This document shows, one piece after another, positions 31,862 through 34,953 of a DNA stretch of 34,953 nucleotides. A program made the position numbers and the translations under genes. The notes beneath the pieces were generated by a model. That model had not been told where the DNA came from. It made no database searches and worked only from the letters and a program-made list of their open reading frames with translations. Every line of letters starts with the position of its first letter. The stretch's first letter is position 1. The DNA comes from an uncultured Collinsella sp. (GTDB lineage: Bacteria; Actinomycetota; Coriobacteriia; Coriobacteriales; Coriobacteriaceae): contig CABVBR010000008.1 of NCBI GenBank assembly GCA_902496645.1, positions 1-34,953 on the forward strand. The letters are read 5' to 3'.

Positions 31862-32587
31862 ATGAGCGCACCAGCGGTAAAGCTATCAAAGGTGTCAAAG
31901 CGCTATGGGAAACGGCGCGTTTTGCATGACGTTTCCTTCGAGGTGCATCAGTCTGAGCTCTGTGCCCTTGTTGGTGCAAACGGTGCGGGCAAAAGCACGC
32001 TTATTAAAATCGTCTTGGGCCTCTGCGAGCCATCGTCGGGGAGCGTGGAGCTCTTTGGAGGCAAGTCGAAAAAAGAGCTGAGCCTGATGCGGACGCGTGT
32101 CGGCTATGTGCCAGATTCCTGCGGAGCATACCAATCCCTCAGTGCGGCTGAGAATCTTCAAATCCGATGTGCGGAATGGGGGCTCGATGAGAGCCGTGAG
32201 GTTCCTCGCGTTTTGAGTCTGGTTGGACTGGACGTCGAAGAGAAAAAGAGCGTGAGCAGTTTTTCTCTGGGAATGAAACGGCGGCTGGATATAGCTACGG
32301 CTTTGTTGGGTGACACTGACTTGCTTATTTTTGATGAGCCGGCAAATGGGTTGGACCCGCTGGGCATCGAGAATATATGGGCACTTATCGGACGATTGAA
32401 TCGAGAACAGGGCAAGACCATGCTCATCTCTAGCCATAATTTGGATGAGTTGGCATCGGTTGCAACAAGTTGCGTGTTTATCCATGACGGTGAACTACTG
32501 AAAAAAGAATCGATGGATGTCATAAGGGATGAGGCGTCGTCCCTAAAAGAGTATTACAGGCGCTTGATGAAGGCGGTCTCGCTATGA
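31862..32587 (+). CDS. ABC transporter ATP-binding protein
   Basis: 241-residue ATPase. Walker A G-A-N-G-A-G-K-S-T (38-46), signature S-F-S-L-G-M-K-R-R (133-141), Walker B L-L-I-F-D-E-P (154-160), and the switch His in SSHNLDE. The FSLGM form of the signature is typical of exporters of the BcrA/lantibiotic-immunity group. AAAGGAGG precedes ATG 31862. It forms an operon with the two permeases; likely self-protection or peptide/toxin export. Confidence 0.93.
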   Translation: MSAPAVKLSKVSKRYGKRRVLHDVSFEVHQSELCALVGANGAGKSTLIKIVLGLCEPSSGSVELFGGKSKKELSLMRTRVGYVPDSCGAYQSLSAAENLQIRCAEWGLDESREVPRVLSLVGLDVEEKKSVSSFSLGMKRRLDIATALLGDTDLLIFDEPANGLDPLGIENIWALIGRLNREQGKTMLISSHNLDELASVATSCVFIHDGELLKKESMDVIRDEASSLKEYYRRLMKAVSL

Positions 32588-33408
32588 AGCAGGCGATTCG
32601 TCCCATAAGGGCAGATTTGATGCGTTTGCACAGAATGTTCCCGGCGCAGTTTGGTCTTGCGCTTATGTTGACGTTCGGTCTTCTCTTTGGCGTCATCCTA
32701 AATAACGGAGCAACGTTGCTAGCCTTTGGCAATGGCGTTTGTGGGGAGGATATTGGTTTCATCTGGAATGTAATCGACCCTTCTGCGCCTGACGAGTCCC
32801 TTGCGCGCAGTGCTTTTGCCGGTACATCCCTGTTCGTCCCACTCATCATTTGTCTGGTGCTTTTGCAGGAGCATGGCTATAAAGAGGGATACCGAATTTC
32901 TTCGGCAAGAGGCCTCGCCCGCTTTAATGGGGCTCTGGCACACGTGCTTTCGTCTGCTTTAATGATTGTCGCAGCATATAGCGTGCTTTGCCTTCTTCTG
33001 CTTGCAATAGCCATAATACGTGGGGGACAAAACTGCACGCACGGAATGCTGGCTGCATTTTTGCCTGCGATGTTAGTCAACGCCGTATTGGTGATATCGG
33101 TTGCGTTGGAGACGGTGACCATCTACCGGATTACAGGCAGCGCCGTATTTAGCGGGGCTGCGGTAATAATAGGGTTTGTCATGAGCCTGACGCTCTACGG
33201 AGCTTACCTTCAGTCGCCCACACCATCCTTGCGATGGATCTTCTTTCTTCCGGGGCCGTACCTTGGAGTCGGATGTGCCCTTGGGTATAGCGATATGGGC
33301 CAGCTCACGCTTCTGGGGTATGGCGCGGCAGCCGGCTGTCTATCGGTATTGATTTACACTCTCGTGACCTGTCATGTCGGAGGTGTACTCAATGGCTCGT
33401 CAGATTAA
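32584..33408 (+). CDS. ABC transporter permease 1
   Basis: 274-residue membrane protein with about six helices, resembling ABC-2/lantibiotic-immunity permeases; no catalytic motif is expected. ATGA overlap (4 bases) with the ATPase gene shows translational coupling. Codon use is less GC-biased than in the first 30 kb. Confidence 0.8.
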   Translation: MKQAIRPIRADLMRLHRMFPAQFGLALMLTFGLLFGVILNNGATLLAFGNGVCGEDIGFIWNVIDPSAPDESLARSAFAGTSLFVPLIICLVLLQEHGYKEGYRISSARGLARFNGALAHVLSSALMIVAAYSVLCLLLLAIAIIRGGQNCTHGMLAAFLPAMLVNAVLVISVALETVTIYRITGSAVFSGAAVIIGFVMSLTLYGAYLQSPTPSLRWIFFLPGPYLGVGCALGYSDMGQLTLLGYGAAAGCLSVLIYTLVTCHVGGVLNGSSD

Positions 33409-34210
33409 AGGGTTCCTCCATTCAGAATTGAAGCATGTGAGCAAATGGGCATACGCCTTAATCCTGGCAATTTATGCGTGCATGGTGGTATTGCAGCTTA
33501 ATTCTTTCCCGATGTGGTTCTGTAGCCTCCGTGAGAACAGTTTCTTGGGCTTTTTCCCAGACCCGACGCTTCGGCTATCGGCAGAGGATGTCCTTCTATT
33601 TGATAATGCAGAGGTTTTTCGCGGTCTGTTGTTCAACGTGGCCCCGTTGGCTCACGCATTGTTCTTTCCGTTCATCGCGGCTTGCATTGTTCCGTGCTTT
33701 GTCAGTTCGGGCTTTGTTGAGGAACCGTGGGGGTTGTCGGAGGCTCGGGGAGGGAAGCGGGTATGCGCTACTGTTGCGCGAGCGATGCTGTCTTCTTTCG
33801 CCCTTTTGGGCGCCTTTGTCCTGTCGAGCGTCGTTTTGTACCGTCTTAACTGCGCGATCGTTTCGGATGCACAACAGTATTCTAACCTAGATATATTTTG
33901 CTATCGACTTCTTCTGACCAGTGTCGTCTGCCTGGCATACACGGTCTCTAGCGTGATCGTTGTTTCTTATTTTGGGTCTGGCTTCGGTCCCATTGGCATG
34001 TTGTTGGTTGTCAACGTCGTAGCGATCTACATACAGCTCGGAGCCGATTCCATGCTTCCGCTTCCGTCCTCGATGCTCATGTGGACTTGCGGTGTGACCC
34101 CGTTGGGGAATGGCCAATGCGTTTCGATTTTAATTGACTGCCTCATAAACGTAGCAAGCGTTTTTGCCACCTGCTTTACAGTCGACCGATTGCGGTCGAG
34201 ATTTCTTTGA
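33392..34210 (+). CDS. ABC transporter permease 2
   Basis: 272-residue membrane protein with about six helices and the same general plan as permease 1; together they would form a heterodimer, as in LanE/LanG-type exporters. ATG 33392 is preferred because GGAGG lies 8 bases upstream; ATG 33374 in the same frame is a less likely start. It overlaps the end of permease 1 by 17 bases. Confidence 0.78.
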   Translation: MARQIKGFLHSELKHVSKWAYALILAIYACMVVLQLNSFPMWFCSLRENSFLGFFPDPTLRLSAEDVLLFDNAEVFRGLLFNVAPLAHALFFPFIAACIVPCFVSSGFVEEPWGLSEARGGKRVCATVARAMLSSFALLGAFVLSSVVLYRLNCAIVSDAQQYSNLDIFCYRLLLTSVVCLAYTVSSVIVVSYFGSGFGPIGMLLVVNVVAIYIQLGADSMLPLPSSMLMWTCGVTPLGNGQCVSILIDCLINVASVFATCFTVDRLRSRFL

Positions 34211-34256
34211 TTGTTTGTGAGGGATAATCATACCGAGCATACCAAATTCAGGGGGG

Positions 34257-34286
34257 GGCGGGCACCGTGGCTGGTGTTCGCCCGCC
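34257..34286 (-). terminator. Hairpin after the amidotransferase gene
   Basis: GGCGGG (34257-34262) plus CACC pair with GGTG and CCCGCC (34281-34286). It lies between the two convergent genes and could stop transcription from either side, though no T tract is present. Confidence 0.45.
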
Positions 34287-34321
34287 TGGCATAGGAGGCT
34301 TTAACCTGAGTGGTTTGCGGG

Positions 34322-34953
34322 CTAGCGGGCCTGCTTGACCTTTGCCGCTGCCTCGACAAACGACTTCCACAGGTTAAAGTCGGTCTCGAGCGTCTTCCAC
34401 GTGTACTCGGGGTGCCATTGCACACCCAAGCAGAACGGCTGGCCTTCGACCTCGATGCACTCGGGAACGCCGTCGGTTGCCTTGGCGACCAAGCGCGTGC
34501 TTTTACCCAGACGCTCGACGCAGCAGTGGTGTGCGGAGTTGGTCTGGATCAGCCTGTGCCCGCCAACCGCGCGCTCCAACAGCGAACCCGGCACGACCTC
34601 GACGGGATGCACGGGGTCGTTGAGCACGTGGGTGTGGCGCCACTGCGTGCGGCCCTCGCGAGCGCCCAGGCTCGGCACGTCCATGCACAGGGTGCCGCCG
34701 GTGGCGACATTGAGCAGCTGCGTGCCGCGGCAGGTGGTAAAGAGCGGCTTCTTGGCGCGAAGCACCTCGTTAACCAGCTTAAACTCAAAACGGTCGCGAA
34801 TCTCGCAGCACAGCGTGGGGTCGTAAGGACGCTCGTCGCCCCAGCGTTTGGGGTTGACGTCCGGGCCGCCGGGAATAGCGATACCGTCAGCGATTTCCAC
34901 GTAATGACGGATAACATCGAGGTCTTCGGTAATAGACATCTGCAGCGGCAGGC
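34322..34953 (-). CDS. Class I glutamine amidotransferase-like hydrolase (peptidase C26), 5' end cut off
   Basis: Resembles gamma-glutamyl-gamma-aminobutyrate hydrolase (PuuD-like). The frame continues past the window edge: codons before the internal ATG 34939 read Leu-Pro-Leu-Gln, so the true start lies outside. Counting from that ATG, it has I-P-G-G-P-D-V-N-P (22-30), nucleophile Cys70 in T-T-C-R-G-T-Q, and His176-Pro-Glu178 in QWHPE, the full Cys-His-Glu triad. It probably hydrolyses a gamma-glutamyl amide. Composition returns to the GC-rich norm, unlike the ABC genes before it. Confidence 0.87.
   Translation of the reverse strand, partial: LPLQMSITEDLDVIRHYVEIADGIAIPGGPDVNPKRWGDERPYDPTLCCEIRDRFEFKLVNEVLRAKKPLFTTCRGTQLLNVATGGTLCMDVPSLGAREGRTQWRHTHVLNDPVHPVEVVPGSLLERAVGGHRLIQTNSAHHCCVERLGKSTRLVAKATDGVPECIEVEGQPFCLGVQWHPEYTWKTLETDFNLWKSFVEAAAKVKQAR

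Overview
The window looks like chromosomal DNA of a high-GC Gram-positive gut anaerobe, most likely a Coriobacteriia member close to Collinsella. This is inferred from GC-rich codon use, the protein sequences and the gene mix; no rRNA, tRNA or CRISPR array was seen. Most long antisense reading frames are codon-bias shadows and are not listed.

Layout. (1) 89-7076 is mainly housekeeping: 6-phosphofructokinase, an Ntn-type amide hydrolase with a membrane anchor, an M18 aminopeptidase, a D-2-hydroxyacid dehydrogenase, methionine aminopeptidase and a radical SAM protein. Its gaps are rich in palindromes. (2) 7320-15618 is a reductase module. A PucR-type regulator is divergent from five genes: a flavodoxin-fold reductase with a zinc ribbon, a small membrane protein, a fumarate-reductase-like flavoprotein, a NuoG-like/GltD-like iron-sulfur flavoprotein, and a NuoF-C-terminus/ferredoxin protein. 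A 165-bp direct repeat flanks it (6997-7161 and 15784-15947). (3) 16090-26429 has a second PucR-type regulator, divergent from a CocE-like hydrolase, MFS carrier, stand-alone acyl carrier protein (ACP), phosphate acyltransferase, HSL-type esterase, small membrane protein, butyrate-kinase-like enzyme and second MFS carrier. (4) 26554-28116 holds a transposase remnant, the ACP-activating enzyme AcpS and an alpha/beta hydrolase. (5) 28325-30585 encodes a degenerate GGDEF-REC-HD-GYP protein and an HPt protein. (6) 30816-34210 is lower in GC and looks acquired: DUF2975 membrane protein, XRE regulator and a three-gene ABC exporter. (7) 34322 to the window edge is a class I glutamine amidotransferase-like hydrolase, cut by the edge.

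The most interesting content is the pair of PucR-controlled modules. The second has the parts to import an ester or amide, cleave it, carry an acyl group on a dedicated ACP and convert it through an acyl-phosphate to a free acid plus ATP. The first has the parts to pass electrons from NAD(P)H through Fe-S centres to a soluble fumarate-reductase-like enzyme. Each carries a small four-helix membrane protein of similar layout. Read together they suggest reductive, ATP-yielding use of an imported acyl compound, but the substrate cannot be read from the sequence and the coupling of the two modules is inference.
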